Source of the DNA: JAVBPB01 sp031549965
Lineage (GTDB): Bacteria; Bacillota; Clostridia; Lachnospirales; Lachnospiraceae
Length of the DNA: 10,084 nt
Direction: 5' to 3'
Assembly (NCBI GenBank): GCA_031549965.1
Contig: JAVBPB010000124.1
Coordinates: 1 to 10,084, forward strand
Shown piece after piece: positions 1 to 5,121 of this stretch. Made by a program: the position numbers and the translations under genes. Each line of letters begins with the position of its first letter. Position 1 is the first letter of the stretch. The notes under the pieces are model-generated. The model was not told where the DNA came from, did not search any database, and saw only the letters and a program-made list of their open reading frames with translations.

Positions 1-171
1 AAGGGAACACCATCTAAACATTCAGCTAAGTTTTGGATTCGTGATGATGAAATAATAATGGAAAACAATAATGCAGATATTCCAGCAAAGGATTTAAGAA
101 GACTTCAGATGTATATTCGTTTGAATAAGAAAGATATCATATATGAATGGTTTAGACATTTTGGTCAATAG
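1..171 (+). CDS. C-terminal fragment of a DUF4160-like protein
   Basis: This is an open frame entering from the left edge, 56 residues before a TAG stop; the start lies outside the window. The visible part has a segment HSAKFWI followed by a D/E/N-rich turn, then IPAKDLRRLQMYIRLNKKDI and a final WFRHFG. From memory this order (AKFW-type strand, then a helix with L and R/E residues, then a helix ending in W near the C-terminus) matches the end of DUF4160 proteins. These are small proteins often encoded next to a DUF2442 partner in toxin-antitoxin-like pairs. The partner, if any, would lie upstream and is not visible. A strong terminator follows directly, so this is the last gene of its transcript. 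The family call is pattern recognition only; the open frame is certain. Confidence 0.6.
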   Translation, partial: KGTPSKHSAKFWIRDDEIIMENNNADIPAKDLRRLQMYIRLNKKDIIYEWFRHFGQ

Positions 172-182
172 TTATAATGAGC

Positions 183-226
183 AAAGCACCAATGGAAGAA
201 AATTAATCTTCTAGAGGTGCTTTTTT
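183..226 (+). terminator. Rho-independent terminator after the DUF4160-like gene
   Basis: The stem is AAAGCACC (183-190) pairing with GGTGCTTT (216-223), with a 4x4 internal loop and an inner stem GAAGA (195-199)/TCTTC (207-211), followed by six T residues (221-226). It terminates the plus-strand gene ending at 171. The stop codon of the convergent minus-strand ORF (211-213) lies inside the hairpin, so the two transcripts end against each other; the minus-strand T tract is short (TTTG). Confidence 0.85.
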
Positions 227-474
227 GATTGTTTACTATTAATATTAGATGTTGCCTTTTCAAGCTCAATAGATTTCCAACGTTCATTAATAATCTGTTG
301 GTTAAGTTGAGTAATTCTTTTGTTGGTATCTTTGTCTAGACAGTTCATGAGGAAATGTGGAATTAATTTATCAGGGAACTTCTGGATAATAATAAATATA
401 ACATCTTCAAGAATGTTATATATCTTGTATAAAACCACTTTTAATTTATTGCGTTTCTTAAGTTTGATGTCTAT
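211..474 (-). CDS. Small basic hypothetical protein, possible ATA start
   Basis: This minus-strand ORF would encode about 87 residues. A good Shine-Dalgarno AAGGAG lies at 489-484. The only standard-type start, TTG at 483-481, directly abuts it, which is too close to work well. An in-frame ATA at 474-472 has the usual 9-nt spacing and is taken as the start here, giving MDIKLKKRNK at the N-terminus. The protein is lysine-rich at the start, has a hydrophobic stretch (VIFIIIQKFPDKLIPHFLM, roughly residues 25-43) that is too charged for a clear membrane helix, and ends in a charged helical segment (KRITQLNQQIINERWKSIELEKA). I do not recognise the family. The good SD and protein-like composition support it; the lack of clear homology and of a visible promoter count against it. 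Confidence 0.45.
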   Translation of the reverse strand: MDIKLKKRNKLKVVLYKIYNILEDVIFIIIQKFPDKLIPHFLMNCLDKDTNKRITQLNQQIINERWKSIELEKATSNINSKQSKKHL

Positions 475-578
475 ATGGATCAACTCCTTAAAATAATTTG
501 TAAAATGTGTAGTGAATGCAATTAATTTTATTATTATTAAAGTATAGATTGGATTTGATAAAAAGGCAATCCTATATT

Positions 579-690
579 AAGTTCCAATAATGTATCAGTT
601 TAGGAACTTTCCTTTATTTATGGGAAGTGTGGCAATGGCTTTAGAAAGTATATAGAAAATAGGAACTAAATCATATAGAAAATAGGAACT
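579..690. repeat. AGGAACT motif array upstream of the recombinase (candidate recombination site)
   Basis: Four copies of a short motif lie just before the recombinase gene. AAGTTCC (579-585) and GGAACTT (603-609) form an inverted pair. Two identical direct repeats of 18 bp, ATATAGAAAATAGGAACT, sit at 650-667 and 673-690 with a 23-bp period. Tyrosine recombinases bind inverted arms around a 5-8 bp crossover region, often with accessory direct repeats nearby. Here 13-bp arms 579-591 and 597-609 match at 10 of 13 positions and flank 5 bp. The position directly upstream of the gene fits a self-encoded resolution or inversion site that could also give autoregulation. Function is inferred. Confidence 0.5.
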
Positions 691-710
691 TTTGAAGGAG
701 GTAAAAGATT

Positions 711-1289
711 TTGAATAAAGAAACTGTAGCACTTACTGAAGAGCAATATAAAAATATTATTTCCACAATGCGTAATGGATTTGTATGTATCGATGGTCAC
801 ATAGTTAAACCTAATGTTAGAATTGCAACTGCATTGTCGCTAGAAGCGAATTTAGGATTACGTATTAGTGATATATTACAGTTGAGGTTATCAGCTATTA
901 TTCGTGATGGAGATCGATATAGATTAAACATTATAGAACAGAAGACGAAAAAGAAAAGGGAGTTTACTGTTCCAAGTGATATTTATATCTATATACAGAA
1001 CTATGCGTTAGAAAACAATATCAAACCTGATGCCAAATTATTTGATATATCAGAAAGAGCAGTTACAAAACATTTGAAATTAGTTTGTAATTATTTGGAA
1101 TATACAGGAATAGGTAGTCATAGTTTTAGAAAATATTTTGCAACGAGTATTTATATAAATAATCATTATGATATAAATTTAGTTCGTGTGCTTTTACAAC
1201 ATTCATCAGCGGTTACAACTCAAAGATATATTGGATTGCAAAGACAGGAAATAGAGGAGGCATTGCAAAAGCATATAAAGTTATTGTAG
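711..1289 (+). CDS. Short tyrosine recombinase (catalytic domain only)
   Basis: A 192-residue site-specific tyrosine recombinase/integrase. The catalytic set is visible: R51 in LGLRISD, K78 in the QKTKKKR beta-hairpin, H137 and R140 in HSFRKYFAT, H164 in LLQHSS and the nucleophile Y173 in TTQRYIGL. The protein starts only about 40 residues before the first Arg, so the N-terminal SAM-like core-binding and arm-binding domains of full-length integrases (usually 300-400 aa) are missing. Short versions of this kind are known on Firmicute plasmids and elements, where multimer resolution or DNA inversion is typical. The start is TTG with AAGGAGG at 695-701 (9-nt spacing). The motif array 579-690 is the likely target, and a strong terminator (1370-1409) isolates the gene. 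Catalysis of strand exchange is well supported by the residues; the exact role is inferred. Confidence 0.9.
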   Translation: MNKETVALTEEQYKNIISTMRNGFVCIDGHIVKPNVRIATALSLEANLGLRISDILQLRLSAIIRDGDRYRLNIIEQKTKKKREFTVPSDIYIYIQNYALENNIKPDAKLFDISERAVTKHLKLVCNYLEYTGIGSHSFRKYFATSIYINNHYDINLVRVLLQHSSAVTTQRYIGLQRQEIEEALQKHIKLL

Positions 1290-1316
1290 AAAACAAAAAA
1301 TCTAGAACTGTAGGAC

Positions 1317-1345
1317 ATCTTAGTGCTAAGATACTTTTACAAGTA
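1317..1345. repeat. Paired small palindromes after the recombinase gene
   Basis: ATCTTAG (1317-1323) and CTAAGAT (1326-1332) form a perfect 7-bp inverted repeat with a 2-bp centre. A second small inverted repeat follows at once, TACTT (1332-1336)/AAGTA (1341-1345). There is no T tract, so this is not a terminator. The tight centre is more like a protein-binding palindrome than an RNA hairpin. A second recombinase contact site or an operator is possible; nothing proves either. Confidence 0.3.
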
Positions 1346-1369
1346 TTATGTTGTTCTATTTGTATTGTT

Positions 1370-1409
1370 AAGAACAGTCTAATAAATTTAGTGATAGACT
1401 GTTCTTTTT
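1370..1409 (+). terminator. Rho-independent terminator of the recombinase gene
   Basis: A perfect 12-bp stem, AAGAACAGTCTA (1370-1381) and TAGACTGTTCTT (1395-1406), with a 13-nt AT-rich loop and a T run to 1409. It closes the recombinase transcript and separates it from the gene starting at 1498. Confidence 0.88.
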
Positions 1410-1446
1410 ATATTAAATAATATATTTAAATGTTTATTATAACTAC

Positions 1447-1474
1447 TTTACTTTTTAAATATTATGGATATAAT
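1447..1474 (+). promoter_or_regulatory. Possible promoter of the membrane-protein gene
   Basis: A perfect -10 TATAAT (1469-1474) with a weak -35 TTTACT (1447-1452) at 16-bp spacing. The predicted transcription start (about 1481) would leave a leader of only some 17 nt, with the ribosome-binding site AAAAGGAG (1481-1488) at its very 5' end. The -10 box is good; the -35 box is poor. Confidence 0.45.
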
Positions 1475-1497
1475 TTAAGTAAAAGGAGAAATTTACT

Positions 1498-2439
1498 ATG
1501 GATAAGACAAGTAATAAATTTATTAATGATAATTTTGCAATAGTACTATCGGGTTCTAATAATAAACTTGAATGTGATGTCCATATTAACGATTGGGTTG
1601 TTTATCCCTTTGGTAGTTATATAGATTTTGGATTTAGAATCTATAATATAATCGATGTTACGACTCTAGAGATATATGTTCCTTATAAAATAGGCAAGGA
1701 AGATATTCAGGATCTTGCGCCATTATTTGGTGATGAAAAAGTATCAAGAGGTATGACTAATACAATTGCAAAAATAATAACCTCGACTACTAACCCCAGT
1801 ATCGATATAGAATATTATGGAATAACAGAAACAATATATTTTCTCTCTTTAATTGATTATTCTATATGTAATTGCGAAAATGGAACAATTATTTCGTTTT
1901 CATTTGATAGATTATCTTCGCATATAAGAAATGACAATGGCTATATAAGATTTCGTATTCCTCATAAGTCGTTAGATGAAATTTTTAAATATAAAAAACA
2001 TGATTATAAATTTACATTTGAAAGTCCTATTATTACTGACTATTATTACCATACAATAAGAATAAATGAGTTTAGATCTTTACCACTTGAAGTAAGGCAT
2101 ATGCTATCAACAAAAAAGCAAACTAAATCTATTAAAAAGGTTTGCTTTTATCTATCAGCTAATGAAAAAATAAATATTGATGATAATTATTGTGAAAACG
2201 TAAGACCATTAGAAAATGATTTGTTTGGTACATATATTCCTAAAACTTTTAAAGACTCTAATACGTTATCATATCAATGGATAAAAAGATCCAATAAATA
2301 TGTAACCATTAATTTTAAGTGTTCAACTAATAGAATACAATTGTTAAGCCTATTTATTTACTCCTTTTTAGTGATTTTCTTATCTATAATTGGTAATGTA
2401 ATTTGGGAAGTTGTAAAGATTGTTTTGTGTTTTGATTAA
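1498..2439 (+). CDS. Unrecognised 313-aa protein with C-terminal membrane anchor
   Basis: No family is recognised. Residues 1 to about 275 look soluble, rich in Ile, Asn, Tyr and aromatic residues with alternating hydrophobic patterns that suggest beta strands (for example WVVYPFGSYIDFGFRIYNI near residues 33-51). Residues about 281-304 (LLSLFIYSFLVIFLSIIGNVIW) form one strongly hydrophobic helix, followed by a short tail ending VLCFD. There is no signal peptide, so it would be a tail-anchored inner-membrane protein with the bulk in the cytoplasm. The ATG has a good AAAAGGAG with 9-nt spacing. It is a single gene between a strong terminator and a gene-poor stretch, has its own possible promoter, and is exceptionally AT-rich, all consistent with a horizontally acquired accessory gene. 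An effector in defence against phage or competing elements is possible given context, but this is speculation. Confidence 0.75.
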   Translation: MDKTSNKFINDNFAIVLSGSNNKLECDVHINDWVVYPFGSYIDFGFRIYNIIDVTTLEIYVPYKIGKEDIQDLAPLFGDEKVSRGMTNTIAKIITSTTNPSIDIEYYGITETIYFLSLIDYSICNCENGTIISFSFDRLSSHIRNDNGYIRFRIPHKSLDEIFKYKKHDYKFTFESPIITDYYYHTIRINEFRSLPLEVRHMLSTKKQTKSIKKVCFYLSANEKINIDDNYCENVRPLENDLFGTYIPKTFKDSNTLSYQWIKRSNKYVTINFKCSTNRIQLLSLFIYSFLVIFLSIIGNVIWEVVKIVLCFD

Positions 2440-2655
2440 AAACAAGATAGCACTAAATAACACTATTATTGACAAAAAATGTGAATAGAATAGTTCGATA
2501 ATATAAATATTGAAAAGTTATTAATTGATTATGGCTATTGATTTTTCTAGGGTTAATATTACATTATATTTTTAAAGTAAGAAAAAATATTGTTAAAAGT
2601 ATAAAAAATAAGAGATATTTAGGTGGGTTCGAGAAATATATATTATTTTAATAAG

Positions 2656-2706
2656 TAAATCTGTGATTTCTAATGTTAGACATAGAAAAGCAGATTTATT
2701 TTTATT
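2656..2706 (+). terminator. Terminator-like hairpin
   Basis: TAAATCTG (2656-2663) pairs with CAGATTTA (2691-2698). An inner stem TTTCTA (2667-2672)/TAGAAA (2683-2688) sits in the loop, and a T-rich tail (TATTTTTATTT) follows. It could end read-through from the membrane-protein gene more than 200 bp upstream. The stem is A+T-rich, so confidence is moderate. Confidence 0.45.
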
Positions 2707-2951
2707 TCAATAACATACTAAAATGATATGAAATAGGTATAATCAGGAGCTTCGGTGTAGTGTTCGACCAGAATAGTTAGTTATAAAATGATAGCAATTT
2801 TAATGTTGAGAATTCTGACAAATGAAAATAAAAGCAGTAAATATAATTCAAACACTGGTAAATAAAGGACTTAAGGGGTTTTAATGATTATTGGTAATTA
2901 AGTTCGGAGTAAAAAATTAATAGATAGTGTGTGAATGAAATAGTATATAAG

Positions 2952-2982
2952 AAAAAAGGATATTGCATAGAACAATATCCTT
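2952..2982 (-). terminator. Rho-independent terminator of the XRE regulator gene
   Basis: On the minus strand AAGGATATTG (2982-2973) pairs perfectly with CAATATCCTT (2965-2956) around a 7-nt loop and runs into T residues (2957-2952). It lies 4 bp after the regulator stop codon. Confidence 0.88.
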
Positions 2983-2986
2983 GGAA

Positions 2987-4030
2987 TTATAATAATTCAG
3001 GGGGATCCTCGCTTATTTCTTTTACACTATATTCTTTAACCAAATCATCTAAAGCATTAAAAAAATCTTTCTTGAGCTGATGAGGTTTATCAGCTAATGG
3101 TAATATGTTTGTACCAATTAGTTTTAGTGCGATAACGGGATTGGATTTCAATAATGTATTTAGAGACTCGATCTTTTCGTTAGTATAATTAATATCTATA
3201 ACAGAAAATGCGTGAATTCGTTCAGTAAATTCATATAATGAAGACAATAATTTTCGGTCATCTGATGGAAGGTTAGTGTTATTTCTATGAGATAATAAAT
3301 CGTGTATTTTTTGTTCGTCATCATACGCATGCATAATTTCTTCTGTATCTCTTAGCGTGTAAATTTTTAAATCCATTAAAGTGTTATGAGTAAGAGTATA
3401 TGCCTTCTCTTTTTCTGTTTTTTCAAGTCTATAAAGCGATAGCAAAATACAAAACAAAAAACCATAACATGAAGTTTTTTTTTCGTCTGAAAGTATTTTA
3501 TCTATTTTATCGCTTGATATCTCCATTAAAACAAATGAAAATCCGTTATTAAAAATCCATTTGTTTTTTGGTGAGTTATCTAATAATTGTTTATCTAAAG
3601 TGTTATCATTATATAAATCAAAATTTGAATTAATATAATTTGAAAGTACAGAAGATGTAATATTTAATTGATTCATTTTTGATTTTACAATTTCTTTATA
3701 TTCATTTTCAATAGAGAGAACAAGATAGAAATAATCTAAATTTAATTTCCATGTTTCATTTTCCTGTTCTTCTTCAGAATATTCCATTGTAGTATCTTTT
3801 AGTAATGTATCTATGGCTTCTGCAAATTCATTTTTATCATTTGACATTTTTCTAATGATTTCAATGAAATCTTCGCTATCTATTGTATTTAATTCGCCTT
3901 TTTCAAGCTTGGAAATATAAGCTCCGGTCTTGTTTATAGCTTTTGCAAGATCAATAGCTTTAATCTTTCTGTATTGACGTAGATTTTTTAATGCTGATCC
4001 CATATTTTTTGTTACTTTATATTTTGGCAT
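2987..4030 (-). CDS. XRE-family HTH transcriptional regulator
   Basis: A 347-residue protein. Residues about 11-62 form a Cro/CI-type helix-turn-helix: SALKNLRQYRKI, LAKAINK (helix 2), then TGAYISKLEKGEL as turn and recognition helix. The remaining roughly 280 residues are a long, mostly helical, charged region with two more hydrophobic patches (SFVLMEIS and SCYGFLFCILLSLYRLE); no family is recognised, and it probably mediates dimerisation or signal sensing. The start is ATG at 4030-4028 because GGAGG lies 8 nt upstream (4043-4039). An in-frame ATG at 4045 overlaps that SD and is rejected. The gene faces away from the right-hand operon, and its promoter spacer contains a near-palindrome, which suggests autorepression and perhaps control of the divergent promoter. 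It is monocistronic, with its own terminator. Confidence 0.88.
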   Translation of the reverse strand: MPKYKVTKNMGSALKNLRQYRKIKAIDLAKAINKTGAYISKLEKGELNTIDSEDFIEIIRKMSNDKNEFAEAIDTLLKDTTMEYSEEEQENETWKLNLDYFYLVLSIENEYKEIVKSKMNQLNITSSVLSNYINSNFDLYNDNTLDKQLLDNSPKNKWIFNNGFSFVLMEISSDKIDKILSDEKKTSCYGFLFCILLSLYRLEKTEKEKAYTLTHNTLMDLKIYTLRDTEEIMHAYDDEQKIHDLLSHRNNTNLPSDDRKLLSSLYEFTERIHAFSVIDINYTNEKIESLNTLLKSNPVIALKLIGTNILPLADKPHQLKKDFFNALDDLVKEYSVKEISEDPPELL

Positions 4031-4056
4031 ATTAAAGACCTCCATTCATACTATTA

Positions 4057-4085
4057 ATTATATTATATTACGTGATATAAGTCAA
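4057..4085 (-). promoter_or_regulatory. Sigma-A promoter of the XRE regulator
   Basis: On the minus strand -35 TTGACT (4085-4080), a 17-bp spacer and a perfect -10 TATAAT (4062-4057). The transcription start should fall near 4050, giving a roughly 20-nt leader that contains the GGAGG ribosome-binding site. Confidence 0.8.
4063..4080. promoter_or_regulatory. Candidate operator palindrome inside the XRE promoter
   Basis: An 18-bp sequence TTATATTACGTGATATAA is a palindrome except for one base pair, with arms TTATAT and ATATAA and central ACGT. It exactly fills the spacer between the -10 and -35 boxes of the regulator promoter, so a bound dimer would block RNA polymerase. The regulator itself is the obvious ligand (inference). 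Confidence 0.6.
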
Positions 4086-4091
4086 TGAATA

Positions 4092-4148
4092 ATTGAATCA
4101 ACTTGATGAAAAAATAAATTATTTAAGAAATTAAATAAATGATTCAAT
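4092..4148. repeat. 9-bp inverted repeat between the divergent promoters
   Basis: ATTGAATCA (4092-4100) and TGATTCAAT (4140-4148) are perfect inverted copies 39 bp apart. They lie just upstream of the -35 boxes of the minus-strand (4085) and plus-strand (4155) promoters respectively. The symmetric placement suggests regulator half-sites, although AT-rich DNA makes such repeats fairly common. Confidence 0.35.
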
Positions 4149-4154
4149 AAAACG

Positions 4155-4183
4155 TTGACAGATTAAAATGTAGGTGATATTAT
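4155..4183 (+). promoter_or_regulatory. Strong sigma-A promoter facing the right-hand operon
   Basis: Consensus -35 TTGACA (4155-4160), a 17-bp spacer and -10 TATTAT (4178-4183), one base from consensus. The start should be near 4190. No gene with a ribosome-binding site begins until 4485, so the transcript would have a roughly 295-nt untranslated leader, and that leader is overlapped by the predicted antisense RNA. Confidence 0.75.
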
Positions 4184-4205
4184 ATGTATATACTAATAAA
4201 GTACA

Positions 4206-4239
4206 AAAAGAAGCCGATGCTGTAACACCGACCTCTTTT
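4206..4239 (-). terminator. Minus-strand terminator of the predicted antisense RNA
   Basis: Arms 4239-4226 and 4219-4206 pair over 14 positions when read on the minus strand, three of them G-U. Read on the plus strand those three become A-C mismatches. The six-base loop is TTACAG and a T5 tract (4209-4205) follows. The wobble pattern shows that the minus strand is the one selected to fold. Confidence 0.7.
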
Positions 4240-4260
4240 GTGAATACTGTAATATTCACA
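4239..4260. repeat. 8-bp hairpin with loop CTGTAA
   Basis: TGTGAATA (4239-4246) and TATTCACA (4253-4260) are perfect inverted arms around CTGTAA, the same loop as the neighbouring hairpin at 4206-4239. No T tract follows on either strand. Confidence 0.6.
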
Positions 4261-4323
4261 ATTTGTAATTAAAATTGCACAGACTTTAAATCATCTGCAC
4301 ATATGTAAAACTAAGCATTTTAT

Positions 4324-4352
4324 ATTATATCAGAAAAATTTGATTAATTCAA
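4324..4352 (-). promoter_or_regulatory. Predicted promoter of the antisense RNA
   Basis: On the minus strand -35 TTGAAT (4352-4347), a 17-bp spacer and a perfect -10 TATAAT (4329-4324). The -35 box matches four of six consensus bases. Confidence 0.5.
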
Positions 4353-4406
4353 TTAAAAGTCTATGAACACATCGTTCAGCAATTTTCACAACCTACAATT
4401 TAATAA

Positions 4407-4454
4407 ACAGAGAATATATAGATATCTATAAAAATGCATAGATTTATTTTCTGT
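4407..4454 (+). repeat. Stem-loop with 14-bp palindrome before the first operon gene
   Basis: ACAGAGAATA (4407-4416) pairs with TATTTTCTGT (4445-4454) with one G-U. An inner stem ATCTAT/ATAGAT lies at 4424-4429/4438-4443. The 5' side also contains a perfect 14-bp palindrome, TATAGATATCTATA (4417-4430). It ends 15 nt before the AAGGAGG of the gene at 4485, so it could act on the mRNA or serve as a protein-binding site. Confidence 0.45.
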
Positions 4455-4484
4455 ACCCATTAATAAAGAAAGGAGGAACAATTA

Positions 4485-4724
4485 TTGATTGATAAGAAAA
4501 ATATCAAATTTCACTCAAAGACTTACTACACATCAACTTATGGTGGTGTTATGCCAGTGAAAATTCTTAGATTATTCGAAGATGAAAAGATTTTAGTTAA
4601 GACTGGTAAAGGTAACCCTTTTGTTCGAGCAATCAAACACGTACATAACACACAGGAAGAAGCAAAAAGACGTGGTCGTGATTGGGAACATGATGAGAGA
4701 AAGAGAAGAAAAGGTAGGAAGTAA
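4485..4724 (+). CDS. Small basic protein, first gene of the tub operon
   Basis: A 79-residue protein starting at TTG with AAGGAGG 8 nt upstream (4470-4476). The N-terminal two-thirds (YYTSTYGGVMPVKILRLFED through FVRAIKHVHN) look like a small beta-strand domain with a closing strand. The C-terminal 20 residues are dominated by Lys, Arg and Asp/Glu (EEAKRRGRDWEHDERKRRKG), giving a strongly basic tail. I do not recognise a named family; the composition suggests nucleic acid binding. Its central pattern LR-x2-ED ... VK ... AIK recurs in the 50-aa protein at 7222. It lies upstream of tubR by 127 bp that hold a large inverted repeat, and is probably transcribed from 4155-4183. Confidence 0.8.
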   Translation: MIDKKNIKFHSKTYYTSTYGGVMPVKILRLFEDEKILVKTGKGNPFVRAIKHVHNTQEEAKRRGRDWEHDERKRRKGRK

Positions 4725-4734
4725 GTATTTTTAG

Positions 4735-4816
4735 ATAGTTATTTAAATTTGAACTGAGATATGTGATGTGAAAACCTATATTTTTTTGCATTACATATCC
4801 AAGTTCATACAACTAT
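4735..4816. repeat. Nested inverted repeat upstream of tubR (candidate centromere or leader hairpin)
   Basis: TGAACT (4750-4755) plus GATATGTGATG (4758-4768) face CATTACATATC (4789-4799) plus AGTTCA (4802-4807): 19-nt arms with 16 Watson-Crick pairs, one G-U and a 2x2 mismatch around a 20-nt loop. An outer pair ATAGTT (4735-4740)/AACTAT (4811-4816) extends it. AACTAT recurs at 4823-4828, 12 bp after the previous copy. In TubZ systems the centromere tubC lies near tubR and is made of short TubR-binding repeats, so this is the best tubC candidate here. An mRNA hairpin controlling tubR translation is the alternative. Confidence 0.45.
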
Positions 4817-4851
4817 TTACAAAACTATAAGAGAAAGGAGCAAATAATACA

Positions 4852-5121
4852 ATGAATAGTGAATTAACAAGAACAGAATATGTGATTTTAAATATTTTGA
4901 AAAATGGGAAAGCAACTAATCATATGCAATCTATGACAATAAGTGAAATTTCAGAACAAGAAAGAAGAAGTAAAACTAATACGTTATATAAACATATTTT
5001 AATGTTGAAAGAAAAAGGATATGTAGAAAAAGGTGCTAAAGTTGAACGAGCCTATGGATTCTATATAAATCAGGAGGCATTAGAGTTGCTAGATAAATAT
5101 TCTAATATGGAGGGAATTTAA
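4852..5121 (+). CDS. tubR: TubR-like winged-helix DNA-binding adaptor of type III partition
   Basis: An 89-residue winged-helix protein. Residues about 6-18 form the first helix (TRTEYVILNILKN), 29-37 helix 2 (TISEISEQE), 41-54 the recognition helix (KTNTLYKHILMLKE), and 55-72 the wing (KGYVEKG then RAYGFYIN). In known type III systems TubR is a dimeric ArsR-like winged-helix protein that coats the centromere tubC and links it to the C-terminal tail of TubZ filaments; it also represses its operon. Size, fold and position directly before tubZ fit (the TAA stop is followed at once by the tubZ ATG). The start has AAAGGAG about 12 nt upstream. A generic winged-helix regulator cannot be excluded from sequence alone. 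Confidence 0.75.
   Translation: MNSELTRTEYVILNILKNGKATNHMQSMTISEISEQERRSKTNTLYKHILMLKEKGYVEKGAKVERAYGFYINQEALELLDKYSNMEGI

Larger units (their letters stand above)
2440..2986. other. Gene-poor stretch between convergent genes
   Basis: About 550 bp with no ORF longer than about 25 codons with a ribosome-binding site on either strand. It holds a terminator-like hairpin (2656-2706) and, at its right end, the terminator of the minus-strand regulator (2952-2982). A TATAAT at 2738-2743 has no fitting -35 box. No tRNA, CRISPR array or IS remnant was seen. Confidence 0.6.
4203..4317 (-). ncRNA. Predicted antisense RNA in the leader of the tub operon
   Basis: A minus-strand promoter (4352-4324) predicts a start near 4317. 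A strong minus-strand terminator ends at about 4205, giving an RNA of about 115 nt. It contains no ORF with a ribosome-binding site. Its 3' half folds into two adjacent hairpins, 4260-4239 (8 bp) and 4239-4206 (14 pairs including three G-U), each with the loop UUACAG. The whole RNA is complementary to the leader expected from the promoter at 4155-4183. This layout resembles counter-transcribed RNAs that control plasmid genes by leader attenuation, or the antitoxin RNA of a type I toxin-antitoxin pair that has lost its toxin. Existence is predicted from promoter, terminator and structure only. Confidence 0.45.

Noticed and set aside
2620..2770. tRNA or tRNA-derived attachment site
   Set aside because: GGTTCGAG at 2625-2632 and GTTCGACC at 2762-2769 look like T-loop fragments, but no acceptor, D or anticodon stem can be formed around either.
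4031..4045. Upstream ATG (4045) as start of the XRE regulator
   Set aside because: It overlaps the GGAGG that serves the ATG at 4030, so using it would leave it without a ribosome-binding site.
4202..4260. Type I toxin peptide encoded with the convergent RNAs
   Set aside because: The terminator sequence recalls type I toxin-antitoxin loci, but the plus-strand frame from 4183 is only 13 codons and the minus-strand GTG frame has no ribosome-binding site; no hydrophobic toxin-like peptide is encoded. A decayed toxin locus remains possible.
4239..4260. DnaA boxes and a replication origin
   Set aside because: TGTGAATAC and ATATTCACA each differ by one base from a relaxed DnaA box, and TTATACACT at 6193-6201 likewise. 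Such near matches are expected by chance in AT-rich DNA and there is no cluster or recognised Rep gene.
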